Of a DNA stretch of 64,000 nt, positions 44,543 through 57,300 are shown one piece after another. The stretch is taken from contig CM031610.1 in assembly GCA_018398815.1 (NCBI GenBank), positions 36,045,914 to 36,109,913 of the forward strand. The letters run 5' to 3'. The notes under the pieces are model-generated. The model ran no database searches and had not been told where the DNA came from. It worked only from the letters and a program-made list of their open reading frames with translations. The number at the start of each line of letters is the position of its first letter. Position 1 is the stretch's first letter. A program made the translations under genes and the position numbers. The DNA comes from Conus ventricosus (lineage: Eukaryota; Mollusca; Gastropoda; Neogastropoda; Conidae).

Positions 44543-45410
44543 ACCAGCCGCCGTGGCGAAGTGGTTTAGCGTCGCGGACTCCCAGCTGGGAGGTCGTGGG
44601 TTCGAATCCCATCAGAGTCATGTGGGTTTTTCTGCCCGACCGGCTCCTACCCAGAGTTGAGTTAGCTGCGGACTCAGTTGGGAAGACTGGGACCACACAG
44701 TCGAGTTTCATCCACTTAATGGATGCATTTCTGAGAGTGTTGCTCAAATTTGCTGACCAACACTGCTGGTGCCTGTATCTCTCGGGCCTGGTTGACGCCG
44801 GGATATATTATAAAAGGAAGCGTAGAGTACAGCCCTGTCATGTAGTCTCAGACCAAATGGAAATCCATAGCATCATCTTAATCATCCTCATTCTCATCGA
44901 TCAGCATTAAAAAAAAATGTCTCAAATTCTGTGGCCTTCATGCCCTGCTCTCATGGTGACCTCAATTTCGATGTCCTCTCCACATCTATGGCCTTTGTTT
45001 GGTTCCGTCGGGGTCACCGGTATCGGCGAGTCTATGGGGGCTGTCGCTGGACACATGTGGTGGCACCCTCCGGAGTGAGAGCTCACTCACGCCGGCTCCG
45101 TGACTAAGCAATTATTGTCGTCAGTAGGGGGCTTAGTAGGTGATGTCCTGTGTATGTTAGATCAGAACAGGTGCCACTGAACACCACCGAAGTAACTCGG
45201 CAGCAGTGCAGTGTCTCCGGTGGGTTACCTCTTGACGACTTTTATACTGACTGCTCCCTGGGGATTGCCGGTTGCCGGGGCTGTGGCAGCGCCGACCAGG
45301 CTGTGGCTGTGGATGGGGTGTCGGAATGAGCGGCGTGGGTGCACTGCCTGTGAGGTGCGCAGAGGTTGGGACAGCAAAAAAATAAAATAAAATAATAATA
45401 ATAAAAAAAT
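44543..45410 (+). mobile_element. Long tRNA-headed SINE, copy B
   Basis: Plus orientation. The head has A box TGGCGAAGTGG (44554-44564) and B box GGTTCGAATCC (44599-44609), spaced as in tRNA genes. After the head come 'cgaccggctcctacccagag', 'cagtcgagtttcatccactt', 'ggcctggttgacgccgggat', the satellite-unit segment (complement, about 44938-44980), 'gtcggggtcaccggtatcgg', and it ends 'aggttgggacagc' with an A-rich (AAT)n tail (45375-45410). Flanks 'aaagacttcatcat' (44529-44542) and 'aaagctttcatcat' (45411-45424) are a 14-bp target duplication with two mismatches. The tRNA-like head is a promoter relic, not a tRNA gene. Confidence 0.85.
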
Positions 45411-45959
45411 AAAGCTTTCATCATGCACAGTGCATTTGCTAGGTCATTTTATTTGTTTGTGTTGGTGTATGTATGATGTGAAAACATTTTAAGTGACATA
45501 GACGACTGTGGTTTTGTCATGGCAGTATGTTCAGAAACCCACGAATTTCTAAGTTGAAAGGATCATGAAGTAATTCGTACATACTGCTGTCATGGAAAGG
45601 GAGAATAGTTGGTAGAAAACTGTATGGATAGCTTGACAACAGAAGGTCTTCAGAGAAGAAACCGTCTTCCCTCCCCCCTGTCACCATCTCCCTTCCACCC
45701 CCACCCACCACCCCTTTTTCCGTCAAGCAAGTTTTTGGCTCTGAACTCTTGCACTTTATGGGGCCCGGACCGCATTCAGGTCATGACTCTTGGATTCCTT
45801 TCTGCTACTAGATTTTGTTTCCCTTGGGGCTACCAGGATATGAACCAGCAACCTCTGGATGGGTGAACGTCTCAAGGCATTTTTATGTGGATCTACCTTC
45901 CATGATCACATTGATATGGGACACCTGTTCTAAGCTGGGAAAATTAAAGCTGTATGAAG

Positions 45960-46545
45960 TTCACTTTTGTTCCTTCTCGACCAGATCCTGCTGAAACTCT
46001 TTTCAGCTGCCTCTGCCATTGCATTGCCTTCAGGGTTCTGGCCCTTTCTTAACAGAAATCCCATGAGATCACAGACTGATGAGCTTATAACTCCCCTTGC
46101 TCCAGTCTCTATGGCGATGAGTTTGGCATGGAAGCCGATTCCCTCAAGCTCTTGGGGAAGCTGGCATACTTCTCAATCTTGTAGATGTGGCCATGCTCCA
46201 CTCTGTTTTCTTACGGCACAATGAGTTCAACTAGAATCAATTATTGTATACCTGAGTACAATATCAAGTCTCATGCCACTCTTCCTGATGATCTTCCATT
46301 CTGGAAGATCTGCTGTGCATTCTCGCACATCCACGCCATTGAATGAACCACGATTCGATGCTTTTGATGTCACAGCTGTTCCAGACCATAATTTGTGGCC
46401 CCTGCCAAATAGAGCATCAATGCTGGATTTCTGATGTTTCCTCTGGCAGTGCTAAGCGCATGTGTGATCTCAACATTTGGTTGTGTCTCCATGTATACCT
46501 TCCTGTGTTTGCATTGCTTTCCATGACATCAGGACATGTCCCACA
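45960..46545 (-). pseudogene. R2-like retrotransposon endonuclease remnant
   Basis: The minus strand gives, with stops and frame breaks, a 'YTWRHNQ' type start (near 46500), then ADLPEWKIIRKSGMRLDIVL, RYTIIDSS (matching 'R.DI+......+.+ELT'), GIGFHAKLIAIETGARGVIS and SSVCDLMGFL, and GNAMAEAAEKSFSRIW. This order is that of the restriction-like (PD-D/ExK) endonuclease at the C-terminus of R2-related non-LTR retrotransposons ('GWHAWLFPVEVGTRGF...S', 'A.E.AS..LW..R'). The reverse transcriptase is not present. It is a dead fragment. Confidence 0.5.
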
Positions 46546-46933
46546 GTTCGTTTGCCCTAACAGAGGAGACACACAAACACACACACACTCTCTCTCTCCG
46601 TGACAGCATAGTCGCAGGCCTGTTCATTCAGTCATCAAACGTCAGCACTATAGGGATAGGGCTACATTGTAAACCATGAAGGTAAAACAATCCAGTAGGC
46701 CTGAAAACACTAAAGGTGATGGAGTACGCGAACTCCAGTATAGTCAAAATGATGACATGCTCTTCAATGGGTTACTTCCTCGTGTGTAGAGACGTGTCAA
46801 ATAGGTGTGCCATGATAGTAAATCACTCTAAAATTCAGTACAAAGAAGCCATGTGAAATGTTTCAGTGTCAGTTTAATTTTGATTCATCTAATCATACAA
46901 GGTCCTTTCGGGAATATCGGAGAAGAAAGCTCG

Positions 46934-47029
<96 letters not shown>

Positions 47030-47050
47030 ACACACACACACACACGCACG

Positions 47051-47096
<46 letters not shown>

Positions 47097-49467
47097 CACA
47101 CGCACACACATACACTGGTATCAAACATCAATATCTTCATGACTCTCGAGTGTGCCTTCATGGAATTGTTTATGGGGACAATAAAAAAAAAGGAAAAAAA
47201 AGAAAATCAAATCACGAGCTTTCTGCAGCAAAACAAGAAGAAACACCAAATGCATGTGATAGCCTTTCATAATTCACCATTATTCGAACCAATGCTTACA
47301 GATCACGGGTCTTTTTTTTTTAATCTCCTAAAGCATTCTGAATATGTGAAATGAAATCATCTTAAAAAACAACTTTTCTTCTTATTTGACGTTCAATAAA
47401 CAAAAGGTGCGATTTCTTTCCGCTGGTGAAAACGTGTAATATGCGCAACTGTTAAACATCCTCTCATAATAACTTTATTACCTACAGGTCTACTTTGTTA
47501 TCGTGGTTTAATCACATCCACACACACGCACCCCACCCCCACCCCAAAAAAAAAAAAAAATCAACAGCCTTTTCTATTTTTGACATGAATGAACACCAGA
47601 ATGTTTTGTGTTTTTTTTTTTTAAATTATATTGATTGATAAGTTTAAAAGGCTGTGCCAGTCTTGAATAAAAGTTACTCTGTGTTAGATTTTCTTATGGG
47701 AGCAAAAAATACCCCACTTGTTTACAAGTTACTTATAGCCTACAACGGAATCAAACGGACCACAATCGATAATGTATTCATTACGGATTAGACCAGTTCC
47801 AACCAGTTTTGCCTTTCTTACGCAGACCAGAGCAATGTAGTATGCTCTGCGCAGACTGACGCATTCCTCCCCACCCCCACCCCCATCTCTCGTCTGCATG
47901 TAGGCCTAGTCATAAGTAATCCTAAGATGTCATGGACGAAATTCAAATTAACAGACATGGAATAGACCAGGCCGACACCATTTTTTTCAGATTTTCTTGA
48001 TCTCTGATTTGAAACGGTTTAAAATTGTTTAGATTTATTCCAGGCTTTTTTTTTTGATTTCGATCCAATTTATTTTTTATTTTAAATGTTTTAGATTACG
48101 TAATTCTTGTGTGTATATTTCCTTGAGGTTTTCTCACTCGTCTGTGGCTTGGCGTGTGATGCAGACCAGTACACAGACTTCTGCTCCATGAGGGTAGATA
48201 GAGTGGGATGGGGCGATACAATCATTGGGGGAGGGAGGGGGGGGGGGGGGCTATTGCCAAAAGTTTATCACTAAAAGAAATGAAAAAGAGGGGGGCCATT
48301 ACTTGGGGGTGGGGTGGGGTAGAGAGAGATACAGAGGGAGATACTGCCAGAGTTGTCTTTTGTTTGTTTCCAAGAGAGAAAAAAAAAAGGGGGGGGGGGG
48401 GGCTATAGTTAGAAAGTTCACCTGCGTAGCTGACAGTCGTAACTAAAACCTGAGACAGAAGGGGAGGGGAGGGGGAGAGGTGATTGAAAGAGACAGAAAT
48501 GAGAAAGGGCGGGGGGGGGGGGGGGGGGGGGGTGTTAAATGTCGGTCGGGGCGAAGGGCGAAGCGGGATGAAAAAGCTATACTGGTTGACATGCATCTGC
48601 ACGCAGTGACAAAGCTGAACAGAATGATTGGTTTCATTAACCGTACCATTGGGTCATAAACACTGATGTGAGAAATCCCATGGTGGCACTCAGACGATCA
48701 CGTTGGCCAAGTCCCTCGGTGAAAACTCCTTCTCTACCACTACCAAACCGACGTGCCTGGAAGTTTCCCGAGTTTCTTGGCGTCTGCTTCCATCTTTGAA
48801 ATGAGCTGCTTTCTACAAAAAAAACGAATCGATACGGTCGAGTGAACACCTTGAAGACTTCACAGACCAGCTCCACAAGAGTAAGCGCACAAAGAATAAA
48901 TCGCGGAGTAGATTCCGATACATCATTGCGACAGTCAGTAGTTTTCACACCGTATGTCCGTCAGCCTGTACTGGTCAGAACCTAAATGGCTGACAGGTGA
49001 ACGTTCACCTGCATTATAGTAGTATCCCAGCCGGGAAAAGGGCAACAGATGGTAGGCCTACAGGTGCAGGTTCAGGGTCATGGAACGGCTGAGGTCATGC
49101 AGGTAGTCAACAAGTGAACAGCCTGTTAGCAACGGACCGTCACCGGTTATTACTGACTCGCAAGGCAAGTCTACAGAAGCTGGTAAATCGTTAACGTTAT
49201 CCATTGAGCGTGAAATAGACCAGATGTTAACACAGAAAAATCTGTTATCTATCATAATCTTTGATTCAGCTTCATCCCAGGTGCGTAAAGGTTTTGTTGG
49301 GGGAGGGCAGTGGGGAGAGAGGGGGAAGGGGATAAGAGAGGGTGAAGGTGAAGAGCTCAATCAAAAGGCAAAGGTTGATCAGCAAGGAGAAACTCCGGAT
49401 GTAGGTGGGAGTGGACTTTTATTGTAAAGTTCATCTTACGTCTTCAATTCGTGATGATACACGGTCA

Positions 49468-49524
<57 letters not shown>

Positions 49525-49572
49525 CGCCCTACCCCCTCCCACTCACGCTTTTGTGTGTATATATATATATAT
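46546..49572. other. Non-coding; microsatellites and G-rich tracts
   Basis: It includes a (TC)n-(CA)n microsatellite at 46930-47115. A purine-rich stretch at 48205-48545 has several G runs of 10-25 bp (48238-48250, 48389-48402, 48510-48531) and could form G-quadruplex or triplex structures. A (GT)n is at 49471-49522. No gene is recognised. Confidence 0.5.
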
Positions 49573-49717
49573 CAGTGGCGGCGGAAGCTGTCCAGGATTA
49601 GGGGGGGCAATGGATATTTCAAATCATTGAACTTCGACAATCACAATATTAAAAAAAAAATCCAGCATGCAATATTCAGTTTACACACACACACGCATGC
49701 ACGCACGCACGCGCCCG

Positions 49718-49774
<57 letters not shown>

Positions 49775-49924
49775 TTGAAATACACTTTGTATAGCTGGAC
49801 ATTAGGCACCGTAAAATGCAATTACTAAGTCACGATTGTCACAGTCTGTACATTAACAGGTTACACCAACAGCTGGGAGGTTACACCTTTACACAATTAA
49901 TTTTCGAAGTAACTTTGACGTCGT

Positions 49925-52900
49925 TCGTTTCTGCAAACTAACTCGGAAAAAAAATTCAGCGAGATTGAGTTGATCAACCTTGTCTTTGAACACAATGCAT
50001 TATGAGACAGTTGTTAGGCGCTCCTGAGTCATAGTGCTTCGGAGGTTTGTTTTGACCCGCTTCAAGGCAGAAAAACTGCGTTCAGCTGTTGCAGCTGTAA
50101 CTGGAATGGTCAGGTACAGCCTGATAAGTTTGTCTTCCTCACTCAAACATTCTTTTAACAGTGTCAGAAGCTGTCAGTTCTTCTAGCAGTGCCTCAAAGA
50201 TGAACTTCTTGTTGTTCCCCAGAGCATGTGGAAGGATGGCCAACTGTGTTTTGAGTCTGTCCATGCCAATGTCCGCAGCATATGTGTCTTTGATCTCTTG
50301 AGGAATTTCTGGATTCTTTCCTGCAGCTCCGTCATCCAAGAGAATTTCAATCTCCCTTGGCAACTGAAGACTTTGTTGGTCAAACCTGTGCTTTACATGC
50401 TCTTTGACGTTGTCTATGGCCTCATAGTACTGCTGTCTGTAATAAGCAGAAGGGTCAGAGTGGCTGTGACCCTGGGAGCCCTCATCAAGTCTTCATGGAG
50501 GCTGTGTCTGTCTCGGAATGTGGGGCTCATCACACACGTTTGCAGCCGTAGGTGAGACGTTGGCAAAAAACGTCTGGAAACTGTTATCCTGACGCATACT
50601 TTCAAGCGTTCTCAGACAGAGGTTTGCAGCGTTTATTGCATCCACACAGGACGTTTGTTTCCTTTGAACAGCTGTCGCCAGCTCTTCAGTCACAGCAAAG
50701 ACATCCAGTGAAAGTGAGAGCCCAAGACAGGAGGAGAACTGCTGCATAAGTGCAAGAAGGCCGAATGCCCTCCTGGCATACTCATCATGTCCATGTGTGA
50801 CTAGTTCAAGTGTTTCTTGCAAAGCTTCATAGTTCTCATTGACAGATTCAAAAGCTCTTGTTCGAACAGCCCACCTTGTTGGACACAGTGGTTTAATAGA
50901 CGGGCTGCACGAAGCTGATGTTTCATGTTGGATTGTTTCAAAAAGGATCTGTCGTTTTGGTGATAATCTGATCAACTGAATGACCTCTGTGGCAAAGTCA
51001 AGAGCATCTCTTATTACTTTGACCTTTCTGGAAGCCTCTTGTAACACAAGGTTGACTGAGTGTGCCAAACAGTGTACGGACACTGCTGACGGGACCTCAT
51101 CTTGGAACCGTTTTGCAACTCCTGAAACGTGACCCTGAAAATTACTGGCCCCGTCGTAGGCGCAAGTCCAGCCTGATCAAGCAATCCTTTAGCGCATTAA
51201 AAATGGTCTCAGCACAGGTACTGTCAACATGCACCAGTCCCACAGGCTCCTCTATGACTTCAAACCGCTCAGCTACCCATCTTATGCAAATTACAACCTG
51301 CTCCTTGTTTGCAATATCACGGGTTTCGTCAGCTAGTATCGAAAACCAATTCGCTTCTCTGATTTCACGTACAACAGATTGCAAGACTTTATGTGCCATA
51401 ATCCTGAGGATCTCGTTGACAATATCATGTGACAGATATTTTGAACCTGTGTTTGTTTTTTCCTTGCAGCCCTCTCCAAAGCAGAACTTGAGCAGCTGTT
51501 GAAGGTTGCCTTCCTGCTCGTCATGTCCACGGAGAGGCAGACCCTGACGCAGGAGAAACTGAAGGCTCTTTAGTTCGTTCATCAGGTTTTGCAGTGTTTC
51601 TTTTGTTCTGTTTCATGCTGACACGTCACTGGAGCATACACTGACGTTGTAGACTGCCTACAGTTTACGTCATACACGGCTGCTCCATGTGAAGATGATT
51701 TTTCGTGGCTTGAGAACTTTTCCAGTGCTTTCTTCCAGTTGTCAAAACCGCTACATACAAAACGCTGCATCAGGTTTGCAGCCTTGATGATTAGCCCCCA
51801 TGCAGAAGAAACAACATACCTTGTTGTCTGTTATGCATAGGTGAAGCAAGGGTATTGCTGGAACCAAGATCTTTGGAAATAGCGGGGCCTTCCTGAACTT
51901 ACCCTGGTCAGTTTGGAGAGGACTGTGTCGCTCTGTGGCTGAAAGGGGTTGACTGCGTCCTTGCATCACACAGTAGACTGACATTTTGGTTTTCTTACAG
52001 TAGCAGGTCGGTCAATGTCATCACGAGGAGACTGCGCAGGTCGGTTGGCGTCGTCACGAGGAGACTGTACGATTGATGCACCTTCTGTAGGAGATGAGGA
52101 AACACTTTCTTCCTCCTTTTCTTCATCATTTTCACTGTCCTGGTTTGATGAAGTGTTGGGCTCACAAAATGTTCCTCGCTTATTTGCCCTATAAGGACAG
52201 GTGGAAGGGATGATTCAATGTCTTGTGCCAAGATCTTATTCATCAGATAGCCTATCCTGGAGCTCTCTTGCTGACTTGTTACGATGTGTATGTCCCTACC
52301 AATCATTTTTTTTTTTTTTTTTTTGCTGTCCCAACTTCTGCGCCACCTCAGAGGCAGTGCACCCACACCGCTCATTCCGACACCCGTCCACAGCCACACC
52401 CCGGTAGGCCCCGCCACAGCCCCGGCACCGGCAATCCACAGGGAGCAGTCAATGTCAAGTCTTCAAGAGGCAACCCACCGGAGGAGACACTGCACTGCTG
52501 CCGAGTCACTTCGGTGGTGTTCAGTGGCGCTTGTTCTGATCTAACATACGCAGGACACCACCTACTAAGCCCCCTACTGACGACAATAATTGCTTAGTCG
52601 CGGAGCCGGCGTGAGTGAGCTCTCCCTCCGGAGGGCGCCACCACGTCCGTCCAACGACAGCCCCCATGGACTCGCCGATACCGGTGACCCCGACGGAACC
52701 AAACCAAGGCCACAGACGTGGAGAGGACATCGAAACTGAGGTCACCATGAGAGCAGGGCATGAAGGGCCACAGAATTTGAGACTTTTTTTTTATGCTGAT
52801 CGATGAGAATGAGGATGATTAAGATGATGCTACGGATTTCCATTTCGGTCTGAGACTACATGACAGGGCTGTACTCTACGCTTCCTTTCATAATATATCC

Positions 52901-53340
52901 CGGCGTCAACCAGGCCCGAGAGATACAGGCACCTGCAGTGTTGGTCAAGAAATTTGAGCAACACTCTCAGAAACGCATTCATTAAGTGGATGAAACTCGA
53001 CTGTGGTCCCAGTCTTCCCAACTGAGTCCGCAGCAAACTCAACTCTGGGTAGGAGCCGGTCGGGGCAGAAAAACCACATGACTGATGGGATTCGAACCAC
53101 GACCTCCCAGCCTGGAGTCCGCGACGCTAACCACTTCGCCACGGCGGCTGGTCCTACCAATCATTCTCGCCATAGCTTGCACTACAACAGCATCAGCATA
53201 TATGCCATTATTGGCAATGTTGGTCAGGTACTGGTCAGTAATGTGTGACCAAAGTGGGTCAGCTGCAGAGAGGTTCCCGAGAAATGTGTTGACATCTTTC
53301 CTGAGCGAGTTTGACAGGAAGTATGACAAGTATGACGACA
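49925..53340 (-). pseudogene. ZMYM1-like hAT transposase, broken ORF
   Basis: In order on the minus strand: an N-terminal part (53340-53160, FLSNSLRKDVNTFLGNLSAA to QAMARMIG), continued after the SINE from about 52307 (MIGRDIHIVTSQQ...); a TTF-type zinc finger region (about 51980-51580: CFFCM..NHQG, RFVCSGFDNWKKALEKFSSH, EKSSSHGAA); DUF4371-type core (51582-51142: SKYLSHDIVNEILRIMAHKV, WFSILADETRDIANKEQ); a second part (51083-50493: CLAHSVNLVLQEAS, CPTRWAVR); and the hATC dimerisation domain (about 50170-49930: LIRLYLTIPVTAATAERSFS, ALKRVKTNLRSTM). At least four frame changes or stops (for example near 51140, 51580 and 50490) inactivate it. The acidic catalytic 'ADETRD' block is visible. Confidence 0.8.
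52308..53152 (-). mobile_element. Long tRNA-headed SINE, copy C, inside the hAT ORF
   Basis: Same structure and orientation as copy A, closely similar over about 830 bp. The poly-T tail is at 52308-52323, body from 'gctgtccc' at 52324, and the head at the right with B box complement 'ggattcgaacc' at 53088-53098. A perfect 13-bp target duplication, 'cctaccaatcatt', is at 52295-52307 and 53153-53165. The duplicated bases encode the same MIGR residues of the transposase on each side, so the host ORF was read-through there before insertion. Confidence 0.9.
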
Positions 53341-53358
53341 AGATGATGCACCATCAAA

Positions 53359-53479
<121 letters not shown>

Positions 53480-53616
53480 TCTCTCTCTTTCTCTGATTTT
53501 TTTGGAGGTGCTCAATATTAGGGGGGGGCAGTATATAAGGCTGCCCCCCCCCCCCCCCCCCCCCAATATTTTTCTGGAGGGGGCATGGCCCCCCGCCCCC
53601 CTGCTTCCGCCGCCTG

Positions 53617-53642
53617 TGTATATGTATATGTGACACGGTACG

Positions 53643-53682
<40 letters not shown>

Positions 53683-54330
53683 TGCGCGCGGGCGTGTGTT
53701 TGCTTGATGACGGTGTGTGTATGGGTGTGTGTAGGTTTACGTATGTGTGTGTGTGTGTGATTTGTGAATCGCATTAGCGTCATTCATAGAAACCGCTAGG
53801 CCCCTACAGATCAGATTTAGTCTAATTCTGACTCTAAACTATGACAGGCTGAACAAATCGCAAAGCAGGACAGCAGGAGGTCTTTAGAGAAGAAGCCGAC
53901 CTCCACATACAACAGTTACGGCCCTTGACTCCTTAGACTGAAAGAACCGTGCCGCATTCCCCTCCCGCCCTTCCAGCCTCCGTTCCCTGCCCTCCATCTT
54001 CTCTTACACTTTCCAGTGATTTCAGCCTGAGTAGGGATTGAAGGACCCGTGACCAGTAGCCGAGCTAATTTACTGTGCAGACCAGAGAGAACAGGAAAAC
54101 CTTCATTCTGGGCCACTTTCGCCCTCAACCAGTTTCGGGCGAAAGGGCCGAATAAAGGTTTTCTGTTCTCGACAAGAGACTTCAAAACAAAATACGATTA
54201 TTACAAAAATATGTGTAGGGTTTCCGTTTAATCAATTTACTAAACTTTTCAGTTTTAATTTTTGCTAATCGGTTTTCTGGCATTTTCATACATCATTTCG
54301 CAAAATTCTTCAATTCGTAAAATAATACAG
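53617..54330. other. Non-coding spacer with GT/GA simple repeats
   Basis: (GT)n and (GA)n lie between 53641 and 53760. A weak B-box-like 'ggtccttcaatccc' on the minus strand near 54035-54050 and a segment 'gaggtctttagagaagaagc' (53878) resembling 45648 hint at another old SINE family shared with 45640-45860. Its quality is still normal to about 54330. Confidence 0.4.
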
Positions 54331-57300
54331 TCTTTAATCCCCCCCCCCAAAGAAATTTTGGGGGGTTTGGGCCCCCCCCCCCCAAATTTTTTTGGGGGGC
54401 GGAGTCTTGCCGGGAAGGGTTTTGGACAATTTTATAAAGGAAAAAAAGGAGAAAAAAACTCCCTTTTTCTTTTCCTTTTTTTTTTTTTTTATTTTTTTTT
54501 TTTTTTCCTTTCCTTCTCCCTACCCTCCCCTTTTCTTTTCTGATTTTTTGGGCAGGTGCCCCAAAGGAGGGGGGGGCTTTAAAAGGGCCCGACCCCCCCC
54601 CCCCCCCCCACCCCCCCTAATAATTTTCGGGGGGCCTTTCCCCCCCCGCCCCACCCTCCTTCCCCGCCCCTTTTTTTTACACTTTCCGTGTTTAGTGGGG
54701 AAGGGGAAGGAAAACCGGAAGAGCCGACCCTTTTTTCTTGAGACCCAAGGGGGGGAACGGGGGGGAAAACCTTTCTTTTGGGGGCCCTTTTTCCCCCCTA
54801 AACAGTTTGGGGCAATTCCCCAAAATAAAGGTTTTCCCTTTTTCTCCCCTATGCCCCCCCCTTCCCCCCCCTAAACAAAAAAAACGCAATTTTTAAAAAA
54901 ACCATACTTTTTTAGGGTTATCCTTTTAAACTAAAAACAACCCTTTCAGTTTTTTTTCCCCCTTAACCTTTTTTTCCCGGGCCCCCATTTTCTTAAAAAC
55001 TTTTCCCAATATTTTAAAGGTTTTGATTGGGGGAAAATAAAACTAAAAGTTTTATATTTTTTCTAAAGCTTTAAAAAAAATTAATTTTTTGGGGCCATTT
55101 CCCCTCAAACCCAGTTTTGGGGGCGGAAAGTGGCCCGAAAAAGGGTTTTCCCTTTTTAAATTTTTAAATTTTTCTAAAAAAAAAAGTTATCTAAAAAAAA
55201 ATATGTTGGGTTTTTTTTCATACTTTTAAAAAACTTTTCTTTAATTTTTCAACCCCTTTGGTTTTTCCTGGTAAATTTTAATTCATCATTTTCCCAAAAA
55301 CCTTTTTAATTAAATTCTTTTTTATTTAATGTAAAAAAAAACCCTAAAGTTTAAATTTCTCTAAACTTTTAAACCCCGGGGTTAAAATTTTTTTTCACCA
55401 AAAATTTCCCAAAAATTCCCAATTTTTGCTAAAGGATTTTTTGCAAAGGTTTTTTTTTTAATATGTTTTTCGCCCAAAACAATCATTTTTTTAAATAATA
55501 TTTCGGGTTTTAAATTTTTAAAAAAGGTTTAAAAAATCATTGGGTTTATTGTGGTAAATTAAAAATTTTAAATTCTCCCCCTTAAAAAATTTTTCTTTTT
55601 AATAATTTTGTTTTGTTATTTGTTTTTGGCCCAAAACCCAATTGTTAAAATTTTAAACGAAAAACTTTTGAACGGTCAAGGTTTTTTGTTTTTCCACAAA
55701 TTCCCCCAAACCCTTAAAAAGGAGGTCAAAAGAAACCCCTTTCCCGATTTTTAAAGGGTTTTTAAAATATCTTTAAACCGGTTTTTTTTAAATTCATTTC
55801 GGAAAAAATTTGTTTTTTTAAAGGGCCAAATTTTTAAAAACCCTTTCCTTCTGAAAAGGGGGATTTTTTTTTTTCCAATAGGTTTTTTTCTTTTTTTTTT
55901 TTATTGTAAAATTGGAATATGACAACAGTAAACCTTTGAATTTTTCAACTTTTTTTGCCCCCAAAAAATTTTAAAAAGGCTTATTGAAACCCAATTTTTT
56001 TCCCTTTTAAAAGGTTTAAATTCCATTTGGGGCCCCTTTTCAATTTTATAATTCATTTTGGAAAATTTTTTTAAAAAACGCTTTTTTTTGGGAGGAAACT
56101 TTTTTTTCCCCAAACCCTTTTTTAATTTCAACCCTTTTTGTTTGTTTTCCAAAAACCTTTAAAAGGGATTAAATTTCTTTTCAATTTTTGCCCGGAAAAA
56201 AATTGAAAGGGTTTTAATTAAATTTGCCTTTAAAGGTTTAACCCTTTAACAGGCGCAAATTTTAACCCCTTGGTTTTTGGGCCCAAGGCGGACATTAAAA
56301 TTTTTTTTTTAAAGGTTTTTTAAATTTTTATTTAAAAACCCCTTTAAAAAGGTTTTTCCCCTTTTCCGTTCTTTCCGGTCTGCAATTTTTAATTTAAATT
56401 TTTCCCCCCTTTCCCACTAAAAAAATCTTTTTTTAAACCCCCAAAATTTAAAATTTTTGTAAAAATTTTTTTATTTCCAAAAAAGGGCGGTTTCCTTTAA
56501 GGACTTTCCCTTTTTTGGGTTCCTTCAATTTTTTAAAAAATGCCCCAACCTCCCCAAATAATTTTTTTAAAGAAATTTAATTTGAAATTTTTCAAATCAA
56601 AAGCAATTTTCCCCCTTCAAAAGAGTTTTGGTTGGGGACCCCATTTTTTAATTGTTTTAGTGTTTTTTTAAATAAATAAGAATGTTTTTTTAAAATTTTA
56701 ATTTTATTTTTTTTTTTTTAAAATTTTTTTAATTTTAAAACTTTAAAAACCCCCTTTAAATTTTAGCTAGTTTCTTTATCAAAAAAGAAAACCCCCCTTT
56801 TTTTCTTCGGGCTTGAAGTTAACTTTGTTTTTAGATTTCCCATTTTTTAGTTTGGAGTAATGAAAAAAGTTTCTCATTGCTTTTTTTTTAGTGAGAAAAA
56901 CCCGTAAAAACCCATAAGGTTTTTTTAAACTCGCTAATTTGGGTTCCTTTTTTGTCAATTTTTAAACCCTTTTATTTTTCCCTCCTTGGTTTCGCTTATT
57001 TTAAAAACCATAGGGAAATTTTTTAAAATATTTGGGGGAAAGCGCGACCTTTTTGGGCCCCCGAAATTGTTTTCAATAGAATGTTCAAAAAAACGAGGGC
57101 GGTTTTTGGGTTTTATTTTTTTCCCAAAATTTTTTGAACGAAAAAAAATTTGAGTCCCATTCAAATTTACTGGTGAAAAATTATTTTTTGGGGCCGGGCA
57201 CTACAATTTTAAAAAAAATATAGAAAATGAACCCCTTGACTTGCTGTGACCCAGACTGCCTCTTTTCAAAAAAAGGTGAGTACTCCATTAAGCGAAATTT

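Noticed and set aside
48222..48602. Pro-rich minus-strand ORF
   Set aside because: Translation of the G-run tract with no other coding signal.
54392..54874. Pro/Phe/Gly-rich 160-aa ORF as a gene
   Set aside because: It is produced by homopolymer blocks in the low-quality segment and overlaps a corrupted echo of upstream non-coding DNA.
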